From: Rudanella sp.
Lineage (GTDB): Bacteria; Bacteroidota; Bacteroidia; Cytophagales; Spirosomataceae
Reading direction: 5' to 3'
Assembly: GCA_026785985.1 (NCBI GenBank)
Contig: JAJAYX010000686.1
Location: forward strand, 1-6,719
DNA: 6,719 nucleotides
The position numbers and the translations under genes were made by a program. Position 1 is the stretch's first letter. Every line of letters starts with the position of its first letter. This document shows positions 1 through 6,231 of this stretch, piece after piece. Below the pieces are notes generated by a model that was not told where the DNA came from, ran no database searches, and saw only the letters and a program-made list of their open reading frames with translations.

Positions 1-985
1 CCAGCAAGCCAGGCTGACCGCGTCTGATGGCGCGGCTTATGATGATTTAGGCATTAGCGTGGCGCTTTCGGGCGACTATGCCCTGGTCGGGGCTTACAGC
101 GATGATGTCGGGGCCAACGGCCATCAAGGCTCGGCCTACGTGTTTGTGCGAGGGGGCGGCACCTGGACCCAGCAAGACAAGCTGACCGCGTCTGATGGCG
201 CGGCTAGTGATAATTTTGGCAATAGCGTGGCGATTTCGGGCAACTATGCCCTGGTCGGGGCTTACCTCGATGATGTGAATGCCGACAACGATCAAGGCTC
301 GGCCTACATATTTGTGCGGTCGGGCAGTAGCTGGACCCAGCAAGCCAAGCTGACCGCGTCTGATGGCGCGGGGGGTGATAATTTTGGCAGTAGCGTGGCA
401 ATTTCGGGCGACTATGCCCTGGTCGGTGCTTACGGCGATGCTGTCGGAGCAAATACCACTCAAGGCTCGGCCTACGTGTTTGTGCGGTCGGGCAGTAGCT
501 GGACACAGCAAGACAAGCTGACCGCGTCTGACGGGGCGTGGGGTGATTTTTTTGGCGAAAGCGTGGCGATTTCGGGCAACTATGCCCTGGTCGGTGCTTC
601 CCGTGATGATGTCGGGGCCGGCGCGGATCGAGGCTCGGCCTACGTGTTTGTGCGGTCGGGCAGTAGCTGGACTCAGCAAGCCAAGCTCACCGCATCTGAT
701 GGAGTGTCTGGTGATCGTTTGGGCATTAGCGTGGCACTTTCGGGCGACCATGCCTTAGTCGGGGCTTACGAAGATGATATCGGGGCCAACAACGATCAAG
801 GCTCGGCCTATCTTTTTAAACGGACTGGCACAAGCTGGTCGTTGGTGCGAGCCGTTACCGATAATTCCCCGGCTAACACAAACAACGGTCAGGGCGTTGG
901 CATCTCTAATGGCAGTTTCATCATTGGTGGGCCGGGCTTTGAAAATGGCAAGGGCAAGGTGGCGTTTGGCACGGTCGATAACTGA
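1..985 (+). CDS. FG-GAP repeat beta-propeller protein, 3' part (5' end outside window)
   Basis: This is the C-terminal part of a probable secreted or surface protein built from FG-GAP-type repeats (resembling the FG-GAP_2 family), which fold as blades of an integrin-alpha-like beta-propeller. The frame is open from the left edge (first whole codon at position 2) to TGA at 983-985. A GTG at 59 lies inside a repeat and is not a real start. Five 56-residue units are visible, each running LTASDG..., FG-x-SVA(I/L)SG, (Y/H)ALVGA, a Asp-rich loop, QGSAY(V/I/L)F, SWTQQ. A sixth, degenerate unit follows (VTDNSPANTNNGQGVGIS..., FIIGGPG, GKVAFG) and closes the protein. The Asp-rich loops could bind Ca2+ as in integrins, but this is inference. 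No T9SS sorting domain is present: the protein ends in GTVDN directly after the last blade. Any signal peptide lies upstream. The ligand is unknown. Confidence 0.9.
   Translation, partial: QQARLTASDGAAYDDLGISVALSGDYALVGAYSDDVGANGHQGSAYVFVRGGGTWTQQDKLTASDGAASDNFGNSVAISGNYALVGAYLDDVNADNDQGSAYIFVRSGSSWTQQAKLTASDGAGGDNFGSSVAISGDYALVGAYGDAVGANTTQGSAYVFVRSGSSWTQQDKLTASDGAWGDFFGESVAISGNYALVGASRDDVGAGADRGSAYVFVRSGSSWTQQAKLTASDGVSGDRLGISVALSGDHALVGAYEDDIGANNDQGSAYLFKRTGTSWSLVRAVTDNSPANTNNGQGVGISNGSFIIGGPGFENGKGKVAFGTVDN
14..853 (+). repeat. Five tandem 168-bp repeats (FG-GAP blades)
   Basis: Units begin at 14, 182, 350, 518 and 686, each exactly 168 bp and in frame (56 codons), with no indels between them. 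Some blocks are identical in nucleotides: a 26-bp block starting TTTGTGCGGTCGGG recurs at 311, 479 and 647. Differences between units fall mainly after the SDGA motif, at the residue after FG, and in the Asp-rich loop after LVGA. The last unit diverges at its 3' end (SWSLVRA instead of SWTQQ). The array continues to the left edge, so the copy number is a minimum. Confidence 0.95.
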
Positions 986-996
986 GGGGCCTCAGT
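981..996 (+). terminator. Possible short hairpin over the FG-GAP stop codon
   Basis: ACTGAG (981-986) and CTCAGT (991-996) form a perfect 6-bp stem with a 4-nt loop, spanning the TGA stop. No T-run follows directly; the first one (TTTTT, 1013-1017) is 16 bp further on. It could be a weak terminator or a chance palindrome. Confidence 0.25.
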
Positions 997-1010
997 ACCT
1001 GCCAATCGGG

Positions 1011-1018
1011 TATTTTTG
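1011..1018 (+). promoter_or_regulatory. Candidate Bacteroidota -7 element for the 1050 gene
   Basis: TATTTTTG matches the Bacteroidota -7 consensus TAnnTTTG and lies 31 bp before the ATG at 1050, a plausible distance for a short leader. I see no TTG at the expected -33 spacing, so only half of the promoter is supported. Confidence 0.3.
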
Positions 1019-1049
1019 CATTTTCACGCATTCCGAACTAATCCAACCA

Positions 1050-1499
1050 ATGACCGTAAAACACGCCCTTATCCTGACCACCCTTGTTTCTGCCCTTTGC
1101 AGATGTACCACCAAACAAACAGCCGCCCCACTTGTGGGAACCTGGGAACTGATTTCGGCAACAGCCACCGAAAAAGATTCCACATACTTGACCTTCGACC
1201 CGAAAAACAAAATGATCAAGATCATCAACGCCACGCATTTCGCGTTCCTGAATCATGATTTGGGCGGAGGGAAAGACACCGCTTTGGCAGCATTCACCGC
1301 AGGCGGGGGTACCTATACGCTGGCCGACAGTGTCTATACTGAACACCTCGACTACTATATTGACCGGGTTTGGGAGAACAACAAATTTCCGTTCACGATC
1401 AAAATCGTGGGGGATACGCTGATTCAGAAGGGGGTTGAAAAGCTGGAAAAACTGGGCATCGACCGGGTGATCATCGAAACATACAAGCGGGTTAAGTAG
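1050..1499 (+). CDS. Small exported lipocalin-like protein (DUF4488-like), 149 aa
   Basis: The protein resembles the Bacteroidota DUF4488/lipocalin-like exported proteins, small beta-barrel-like proteins of unknown ligand. Motifs in order are LVGTWEL (28-34), ATHFAF (61-66), GGGTYTL (85-91), YTEHLDY (96-102), GDTLIQKG (121-128) and a closing ETYKRV. The N-terminus (MTVKHALILTTLVSALC) is a signal peptide. Cys17 and Cys19 are lipidation candidates, but the residues before them are not a clean lipobox, so lipoprotein status is uncertain. I chose ATG 1050 because it starts right at the signal peptide; the frame is open further upstream only as an overlap with the FG-GAP gene in another frame. It lies 64 bp after the FG-GAP stop and 11 bp before the next gene, so it may head an operon with the lipoprotein and protease. 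The family assignment is from recalled motifs. Confidence 0.82.
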   Translation: MTVKHALILTTLVSALCRCTTKQTAAPLVGTWELISATATEKDSTYLTFDPKNKMIKIINATHFAFLNHDLGGGKDTALAAFTAGGGTYTLADSVYTEHLDYYIDRVWENNKFPFTIKIVGDTLIQKGVEKLEKLGIDRVIIETYKRVK

Positions 1500-1510
1500 G
1501 TTTGCGAACC

Positions 1511-2188
1511 ATGCGCCCGTTTCTGCCCCTTTTGTTGCTGTTTGCTTCCTGCCAGGCTCCACCAATGCCTGCCACGCTGCCCGATGCCGGGTATTTCCCC
1601 CTACAATCGGGGCAGTACCGGGTCTATGACGTAACCGAATATCAGTATAAAGCCGGACAGCCCCCAACCACCCGGCAGTATGCGTGGCGCGAAACCACGG
1701 GGGTCCCTTTCCAAACCCTCGCGGGCGACACAGCCTACACGCTCACCTATGCCCACCGAACCAACAACGCAATCCCCTGGCAAATAGACTCGATGGGCGT
1801 GGCCCGGCAAACACCCTTCGAAACCTTGCTCACTTTGGGCGGGCAAACGGTGGTGAAACTGGCTTTTCCGGCCTACGACAATCAACGTTGGAACGGCAAC
1901 CGCTTCAACGCCCTTGGCCCCGACGAGTTTCGGCTGCAACGCTGCCACCTGCCTTTCCGTATGGATAACAAAACGATTGACCGCAGCCTAACGGTTATCC
2001 AACAAAACGACTCTACCTTAGTATCACAGGACAAACGGGTGGAAGTCTATGGATATCGGATCGGGCTGGTGTATGCCGAACGGCAACAACTTCGCTTTTG
2101 CGCCACCGACCCCGGCTGTACCCAACCGGCAGCTATCCTGTACGGAATCAGGCAGTTCATTCGTTTGACAGACTATGGGAAAGACTAA
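1511..2188 (+). CDS. Uncharacterised lipoprotein, 225 aa
   Basis: I do not recognise a named family. The N-terminus MRPFLPLLLLFASC is a clear lipoprotein signal peptide with a good lipobox (FAS-Cys14), so the mature protein is probably anchored in the envelope through Cys14. The segment YFPLQSGQYRVYDV (28-41) resembles the start of many Bacteroidota lipoproteins, where an aromatic beta-rich domain follows the lipid anchor. Three further cysteines occur (145, 197, 203). The last two are close together (FCATDPGC) and may form a disulfide. ATG 1511 is preferred to the in-frame TTG at 1502, which would only add three residues before a complete signal peptide. Its 3' end overlaps the protease gene by 14 bp, indicating co-transcription and probable translational coupling. 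It could be an accessory or substrate-side partner of that protease, but this rests on context alone. Confidence 0.85.
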   Translation: MRPFLPLLLLFASCQAPPMPATLPDAGYFPLQSGQYRVYDVTEYQYKAGQPPTTRQYAWRETTGVPFQTLAGDTAYTLTYAHRTNNAIPWQIDSMGVARQTPFETLLTLGGQTVVKLAFPAYDNQRWNGNRFNALGPDEFRLQRCHLPFRMDNKTIDRSLTVIQQNDSTLVSQDKRVEVYGYRIGLVYAERQQLRFCATDPGCTQPAAILYGIRQFIRLTDYGKD

Positions 2189-3821
2189 ACGACTACCGGT
2201 TTTTATTAGCATTTTCTGCCTGCTGACGGCTTCGATGGTAACCGCTCAAACCGCCCAACGCTACCTCGTGGTGCTGCGCGACAAAGCCAGTTCGCCCTAC
2301 AGCACGAGCCGCCCGGAGCAGTTTTTGTCGACGCGGGCCATCAGTCGGCGGGCTAAACAAAACATTGCCCTCACCGAGCGCGACCTGCCCGTGAACCCCG
2401 CCTATGTGAGTAAGCTCAAAACAACGGGTGCCCAGGTGCTGAACACCTCCCGCTGGCTCAACGCCGTGCTGATTCGCACAACGTCGGCCACTCTCCAGAA
2501 GGTGCTGGCCCTGCCATTTGTGACTGGGTTAGAATACGGCCAAACCATTGGAAATGCCCGCGTGGCCACGCCCGCCGGGCAAACCAAAGCCGCTAATAAA
2601 TTCGGCGAAACCCAGGCAAAGGCTCTGCCCTACGGTCCGTCGCTGGCGCAACTGAGCCAGTTGGGACTTGACAAACTGCACGAACGGGGCTTTCGGGGCG
2701 AAGGCAAATTGGTGGCTATTCTGGACGCGGGATTCCCCAATGCCAATACAGTCCCATTTCTGCAGACGCTCGTCAGCGAAAACCGCATTGTGACGACCTA
2801 CGATTTTGTAGCCAATAATCGTCAGGTTTACGACGATGACAGCCACGGGTTGAATGTGCTGTCGATTATGGCGGCTACTGCCGATAACCGGCTGTATGGG
2901 GGGGCATACAAGGCGAGTTATGCCCTGATTCGCACCGAAGATGCCCCCACCGAATCGCCCATCGAAGAGGCCTACTGGCTCCTTGGGGCCGAATTTGCCG
3001 ATAGCACCGGGGCCGACGTAATCAACTCGTCGCTGGGGTACACGCAGTTCGACCCGGAGTTTGCGGCTTTGGATCATAAATACGCCGACTTAAATGGTCG
3101 TACTACGCTGGTGAGTCGGGCGGCACAGTGGGCAGCCGAAACGGGCATGGTGGTGGTGGTGGCGGCTGGCAACGAAGGCACCAACCCCTGGCATTATCTT
3201 TCGGCTCCGTCGGATGCCACGGATGTATTAGCCGTGGCAGCCACCAACTCATTGGGCGTTAAAGCATCCTTCAGCAGTTTTGGGCCAGCCCCCGACGGGC
3301 GCATCAAACCCGATGTGGCCGCTCAGGGGCAGGGCGATATTTTGGGAAACCCAAATGGGACTATTGGCAGCGGCAGTGGTACGTCGTTTGCCAGCCCGCT
3401 CATGGCCAGTTTCGTCACCACGCTCTGGCAGGCTTATCCGTACCTCACTGCCCGCGAAATTGTGGGGGTGGTACGTCGGGCGGGTAGTCAGGCCCAAAAC
3501 CCCGACGATAAACTGGGCTACGGCATTCCGACCTTCGAGCGGGCAGCGGCATTGGCCGAGGTGTTGTCTTACACTACGGCTTCGCCTAACCCCTTCACCG
3601 ACAACGATTTCGTGACCGTTCCCTGGGGCGAAATTCCCGGTACGGCCACCCTCGATGCGCAACTTACCGATGTGGCCGGTCGCGTGGTGTGGCAGCAAAC
3701 CCTCCCCTCCGAACGGGCGGTGTCGCTCTCGTTCCGGCAATTGGCCTTACCCACCGGCCTTTATATCCTGAGTCTGACAAGCGACGGTAAACGCAAATCT
3801 GTTCGGTTATTGAAACGATAA
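2175..3821 (+). CDS. Secreted S8 (subtilisin-like) serine protease with T9SS sorting domain, 548 aa
   Basis: This is a complete subtilase. An N-terminal signal peptide (about 1-24, ending VTAQ) is followed by a propeptide-like region (about 28-122: YLVVLRDK, RAISRRAKQNI, DLPVNPAYV, SRWLNAVLI), as in other Bacteroidota S8 exoproteases. The catalytic domain (about 163-463) holds Asp184 (AILDAGF), His224 (DDSHGLNV), oxyanion Asn333 (AAGNEG) and Ser404 (GSGTSFASP). The usual HGTHVAG block is HGLNVLS here. The C-terminus (about 469-548) starts at SPNPF, contains DVAGRVVWQQ and LPTGLYILSL, and ends KSVRLLKR: a type A T9SS sorting domain. The predicted route is Sec to periplasm, then T9SS to the surface or medium. 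All catalytic residues are intact, so activity is likely; the substrate is unknown. The start ATG lies within the last codons of the lipoprotein gene. A truncated macro-domain gene begins 2 bp after the stop. Confidence 0.95.
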   Translation: MGKTKRLPVFISIFCLLTASMVTAQTAQRYLVVLRDKASSPYSTSRPEQFLSTRAISRRAKQNIALTERDLPVNPAYVSKLKTTGAQVLNTSRWLNAVLIRTTSATLQKVLALPFVTGLEYGQTIGNARVATPAGQTKAANKFGETQAKALPYGPSLAQLSQLGLDKLHERGFRGEGKLVAILDAGFPNANTVPFLQTLVSENRIVTTYDFVANNRQVYDDDSHGLNVLSIMAATADNRLYGGAYKASYALIRTEDAPTESPIEEAYWLLGAEFADSTGADVINSSLGYTQFDPEFAALDHKYADLNGRTTLVSRAAQWAAETGMVVVVAAGNEGTNPWHYLSAPSDATDVLAVAATNSLGVKASFSSFGPAPDGRIKPDVAAQGQGDILGNPNGTIGSGSGTSFASPLMASFVTTLWQAYPYLTAREIVGVVRRAGSQAQNPDDKLGYGIPTFERAAALAEVLSYTTASPNPFTDNDFVTVPWGEIPGTATLDAQLTDVAGRVVWQQTLPSERAVSLSFRQLALPTGLYILSLTSDGKRKSVRLLKR

Positions 3822-3823
3822 GT

Positions 3824-4081
3824 TTGACAAACTGTTGGCCCGATTTGCTGGCGAGTTGCTACCGTCGGTCATTGGAAATTGCCACGGGATACGGGCTGAA
3901 ATCGGTTGCGTTTGCGGGCATCAGTACCGGTATCTACGGCTATCCGAAAGACAAAGCCACACAGGTTGCCGCAGCCACTGTAACCGCCTTTTCCGAACAA
4001 CCAACCTCCGTGGAGACGGTCATTTTTGCTTGCTTCGATGCCGAAAGCGAGGAGTTTTACAAACGTATTTTGGGGAACTGA
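3824..4081 (+). pseudogene. Macro-domain (ADP-ribose-binding) protein, C-terminal remnant
   Basis: From PDLLASCYRRSL onward, this matches the C-terminal half of YmdB-like macro-domain proteins (O-acetyl-ADP-ribose deacetylase type). It contains the phosphate-binding loop AGISTGIYGYP (31-41) and the closing strand VIFACFD plus the last helix. Intact members are about 170-190 aa; only about 85 residues remain. The N-terminal half is absent, including the NxAN block and the GGGVDGAIH loop that hold the substrate-binding Asn and Asp. In its place the frame runs straight into the end of the protease gene. The only possible start is TTG 3824, with no ATG in frame. The retained part has no stops or frameshifts, which suggests a fairly recent 5' deletion. 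It is very unlikely to be an active macro domain. Expression of a short peptide cannot be excluded. Confidence 0.8.
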
Positions 4082-4117
4082 TTTCCTGTTGGTTATGCGA
4101 CTATTTCTTTGTCCGCG

Positions 4118-4570
4118 CTAATCGTTCCCCGTTGGCGTTTCTTCTGCCAGCACAAGCTCAACTGGTCTGGCCGGTTTGCGCGGTTCGCGATTCGCTACAG
4201 CCCGCCATGGGCGCGGATTCTTGTAATTATGGCCCGACAGCAGTTCGGGGTTTGTGTTGCGGTTTCGGCGTGGTTTAACTACCAGCCCTGATCTCTCCGG
4301 CTCCCGATTGGCAACGTGCTTGTAGTCGCCAATATAGATTCGTCGCTGACCGCGCTCCCGTAAGCTGACTATAATTCCCGACTCCCAGGCACGGGCCGCA
4401 GTGGCTTTATTGGGATGCTTGTAGTTACGAATCGAGTAGGTCGGGTCGTTCCGGTGTCTGTTTTCAGACTGGGCGAGGGATTCCGATGACAAGGCTGTGG
4501 TTAAAAAAAACGCACCCATCAATAGACCTTTACACAGCCAGCGTTCTGTCTCTTTCGGTTGAATAGTCAT
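4118..4570 (-). CDS. Small exported protein with three YK repeats, 150 aa
   Basis: I recognise no named family, though small Cytophagales exported proteins with a YSxxNYKHPNK motif seem similar from memory. An N-terminal signal peptide is visible (about 16-34, LLMGAFFLTTALSSESLAQ, after a charged stretch). The mature part is very basic and rich in Arg, Asn and Pro. The motif (N/D)YK(H/N) recurs at residues 49, 82 and 115, an exact 33-residue period: NYKHPNK, DYKHVANREP and NYKNPRPWRAVANREP. ATG 4570 is the first start and gives a good signal peptide with a few extra residues. Met18 is a possible shorter alternative. The gene runs towards the macro-domain remnant, 36 bp away, and lies 101 bp downstream of the Nudix gene on the same strand. 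The 99-bp period, signal peptide and absence of any better frame support it as a real gene, but its function is unknown. Confidence 0.7.
   Translation of the reverse strand: MTIQPKETERWLCKGLLMGAFFLTTALSSESLAQSENRHRNDPTYSIRNYKHPNKATAARAWESGIIVSLRERGQRRIYIGDYKHVANREPERSGLVVKPRRNRNTNPELLSGHNYKNPRPWRAVANREPRKPARPVELVLAEETPTGND
4145..4441 (-). repeat. Three 33-residue (99-bp) units in the 150-aa protein
   Basis: Units cover residues 44-76, 77-109 and 110-142, each with (N/D)YK(H/N) at its sixth position (codons starting at 4426, 4327 and 4228 on the minus strand). Spacing is exact, but sequence outside the motif has diverged. VANREP recurs in units 2 and 3 with a shifted offset. Confidence 0.55.
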
Positions 4571-4671
4571 GATCCTGTGGTTTTGTTGTAAGACTGCAAA
4601 AAAAGCATTCTAACACAATAACCTAAATTTTTATCAACTATTCTTTTCGTTATAGAAGATTCTGGTAAAAT
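4571..4671 (-). promoter_or_regulatory. AT-rich spacer upstream of the 150-aa gene
   Basis: This 101-bp stretch is much richer in A and T than its surroundings and separates two same-strand genes, so it probably carries the 3' end of the Nudix transcript and a promoter for the 150-aa gene. On the minus strand a TTG occurs at 4637-4635, but I found no good TAnnTTTG match after it, and no strong terminator hairpin. Confidence 0.3.
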
Positions 4672-5253
4672 TTAATTCGTTTTTGCCAAAAAAACTGATT
4701 TTTCTATCATTCTCTGAATAGAGGTTTCCTCCGTAAACGTAGGAATATCCTCCAGCCGCACCCATTGAATGGCCTTTGTCTCCCCCGATTCCACGAACGG
4801 CTCGTTGGGGTCGGCCTCGATCAGAAACCGGATGTCGTAATGAAAATGGGCTGGTTCGTCGGGGCGGGCCGGAATCAGGTGAACATCGACATCGAAAATG
4901 GCGGGTGGTTCGCCGGGGTTGCCCGCGAATCGGAGTCCGCTCAGGCCGGTTTCTTCCTGCGCTTCCTGCATGGCCACAGCCGCCACGTCGGGGTTGCCAT
5001 CGGCATGACCACCGGGCTGAAACCAGCGGTCGAGTTTGCGGTGATGAATCAGGACGGTTTGTTGTCGATTGGCCGGGGTTGCGTTCGACGAAACGATCCA
5101 GGCCGAACCCGTTATGTGCCCCATTGCCAGCGACCGCTCGAAACAGCTTGGTTGCTGTTCAACAAACGCGATGGTGTCGAGCCACATGGCCCGCTCATTG
5201 GAGTCGATGGGATTGTACTGATGTAGTAAGGAAAGTAAGGGTTCTCGGTGCAT
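4672..5253 (-). CDS. Nudix hydrolase, 193 aa
   Basis: This is a Nudix-family pyrophosphohydrolase, cytosolic, expected to cleave a nucleoside-diphosphate-X substrate using divalent metal. The Nudix box spans about residues 82-104, ending AMQEAQEETGL, and keeps the metal-binding glutamates Glu97, Glu100 and Glu101. Two consensus positions differ: the first Glu of GX5E is Pro88 and the Arg of RE is Gln96. The flanks are typical: WFQPGGHADG before the box, HFHYDIRFL (136-144) after it, then IQWVRLEDIP. An N-terminal helical extension (about 1-45) precedes the beta-strand that opens the fold (GSAWIVSS). ATG 5253 is the natural start, in a divergent arrangement with the DUF2911 gene. Substrate cannot be read from the sequence. 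The full-length frame is open, and the catalytic glutamates suggest an active enzyme. Confidence 0.92.
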   Translation of the reverse strand: MHREPLLSLLHQYNPIDSNERAMWLDTIAFVEQQPSCFERSLAMGHITGSAWIVSSNATPANRQQTVLIHHRKLDRWFQPGGHADGNPDVAAVAMQEAQEETGLSGLRFAGNPGEPPAIFDVDVHLIPARPDEPAHFHYDIRFLIEADPNEPFVESGETKAIQWVRLEDIPTFTEETSIQRMIEKSVFLAKTN

Positions 5254-5279
5254 TATCGGGAGATGTCAGAAAAAAAACG

Positions 5280-5298
5280 CAATTTCGCGATGAAATTG
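5280..5298. promoter_or_regulatory. Inverted repeat in the divergent Nudix/DUF2911 spacer
   Basis: CAATTTC (5280-5286) and GAAATTG (5292-5298) are perfect 7-bp arms around a 5-bp centre (GCGAT). The repeat lies 26 bp from both the Nudix start codon (5253) and the DUF2911 start codon (5324). Its near-central place between divergent genes fits an operator for a dimeric regulator. No clear TAnnTTTG promoter was found on either strand, so the role is inferred from position and symmetry. Confidence 0.4.
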
Positions 5299-5323
5299 AC
5301 TTATACCAAAACAAACAAAAACC

Positions 5324-6226
5324 ATGCGTAAACTGCTGCTCTCAACAGCCGCCCTGTGCTTAGTTGCCCAATTGGCCACTGCTCAGATTCGCCTGCCATC
5401 GCCAAGCCCCGGTGCTTCGGTTATGCAAACTATTGGCACCACTGATATTACCGTGAAATACTCGCGACCCAGCCTGAAAGGCCGCGAAGCCTTCACCAGT
5501 GCCCTTGTCCCCCACGGCAAAATATGGCGGACAGGAGCGAACACAGCCACCAGCATCACCACCACCACCGATATGATGGTGAATGGTCAGAAATTAGCCG
5601 CCGGTTCGTATGCCCTGCTGTCGATTCCCGATCAGAGCCAGTGGACAGTGATTTTCAGCAAAAACCAAACCACAACGGAGGCTAACTACAAGCAGGAAGA
5701 AGATGCACTGCGCGTGATGGTAACGCCGGGTACGTCGGGGGCAAAAGTGGAGACATTCACCATCGATTTCAGCGACGTAACCGACAGCACGGCCAACATG
5801 AACATTCTGTGGGGTATGGCCAAAGCAACGGCTAAGTTGGGTGTCGATGTGAACGCCAATGCTGCCGCCAACGTGGACAAAGCCGTAGCCGAGAAGCCTG
5901 AAGATCCGGCTGTGTTGCAGGCTGCCGCTGCTTATAACCTCTCAAAAGGACGCAATCTGGATCAAGCGTTATCCTGGACCGACAAGTCCATCGGCATGAA
6001 AGAGACGTTCCGCAATGTATGGGTGAAGGCCCAGATTCTGGCTAAAATGGGCAAGTTTGCCGAAGCCGTTCCACTCGCCAGGAAAGCCCTGAGCATTGGC
6101 GAAACATCGAACGATGCGTCTTTCCCATTCTTCAAAGATGCCATCGCCAAAGGCGTAACCGACTACACGGCCAAAATGCCCGTAGCGATGCCCGCCATGC
6201 CGGGTAAGAAGAAGAAGAAGAGCTGA
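5324..6226 (+). CDS. DUF2911 exported protein with TPR-like C-terminus, 300 aa
   Basis: The N-terminus MRKLLLSTAALCLVAQLATA is a clear Sec signal peptide with cleavage after Ala20. Residues about 28-170 match the Bacteroidota DUF2911 family: VKYSRPSLKGR (44-54), VPHGKIWRTGAN (62-73), MMVNGQKLAAGSYALLSIP (84-102) and a conserved WTVIFSKN. The C-terminal third (about 182-275) is helical and TPR-like (PAVLQAAAAYNLSKG, AQILAKMGKFAEAVPLARKAL), as in longer members of this family. The protein ends with a short MP-rich linker and five lysines encoded by five AAG codons (6206-6220). ATG 5324 is preceded only by an A-rich leader with no Shine-Dalgarno site, normal for Bacteroidota. It diverges from the Nudix gene and converges on the symporter gene. 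DUF2911 has no established biochemical function; a periplasmic location is inferred. No T9SS domain is present. Confidence 0.92.
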   Translation: MRKLLLSTAALCLVAQLATAQIRLPSPSPGASVMQTIGTTDITVKYSRPSLKGREAFTSALVPHGKIWRTGANTATSITTTTDMMVNGQKLAAGSYALLSIPDQSQWTVIFSKNQTTTEANYKQEEDALRVMVTPGTSGAKVETFTIDFSDVTDSTANMNILWGMAKATAKLGVDVNANAAANVDKAVAEKPEDPAVLQAAAAYNLSKGRNLDQALSWTDKSIGMKETFRNVWVKAQILAKMGKFAEAVPLARKALSIGETSNDASFPFFKDAIAKGVTDYTAKMPVAMPAMPGKKKKKS

Positions 6227-6231
6227 TTTCG

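Noticed and set aside
47..751. Long antisense open frame of 234 codons opposite the FG-GAP repeats
   Set aside because: It stays open because the 168-bp repeat is a multiple of three, so one stop-free antisense unit is copied. Its protein only mirrors the repeats and has no family features.
14..853. CRISPR-like periodicity
   Set aside because: The period is 168 bp with in-frame protein conservation across the whole unit, and no short repeat and unique spacer structure.
800..985. T9SS sorting domain at the end of the FG-GAP protein
   Set aside because: The protein ends directly after a degenerate sixth blade, with no SPNP-like start or Lys-rich closing strand.
774..1049. Upstream extension of the lipocalin-like gene into the FG-GAP gene
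   Set aside because: The added residues have no family homology, overlap the FG-GAP frame, and precede a complete signal peptide starting at 1050.
1038..1667. Minus-strand frame of 209 codons
   Set aside because: It lies opposite two genes with signal peptides and recognisable motifs and spans their boundary, so it is an antisense shadow.
2529..3077. Minus-strand frame of 182 codons, and 3249-3740 of 163 codons
   Set aside because: Both lie opposite the S8 protease, whose catalytic residues and domains fix the coding strand.
3835..4278. Plus-strand frame of 147 codons across the macro remnant and the 150-aa gene
   Set aside because: The macro-domain homology is in another frame, and the second half is antisense to the signal-peptide protein.
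4765..5363. Plus-strand frames of 153 and 195 codons opposite the Nudix gene
   Set aside because: The minus strand encodes a complete Nudix box and fold; these frames have no recognisable features.
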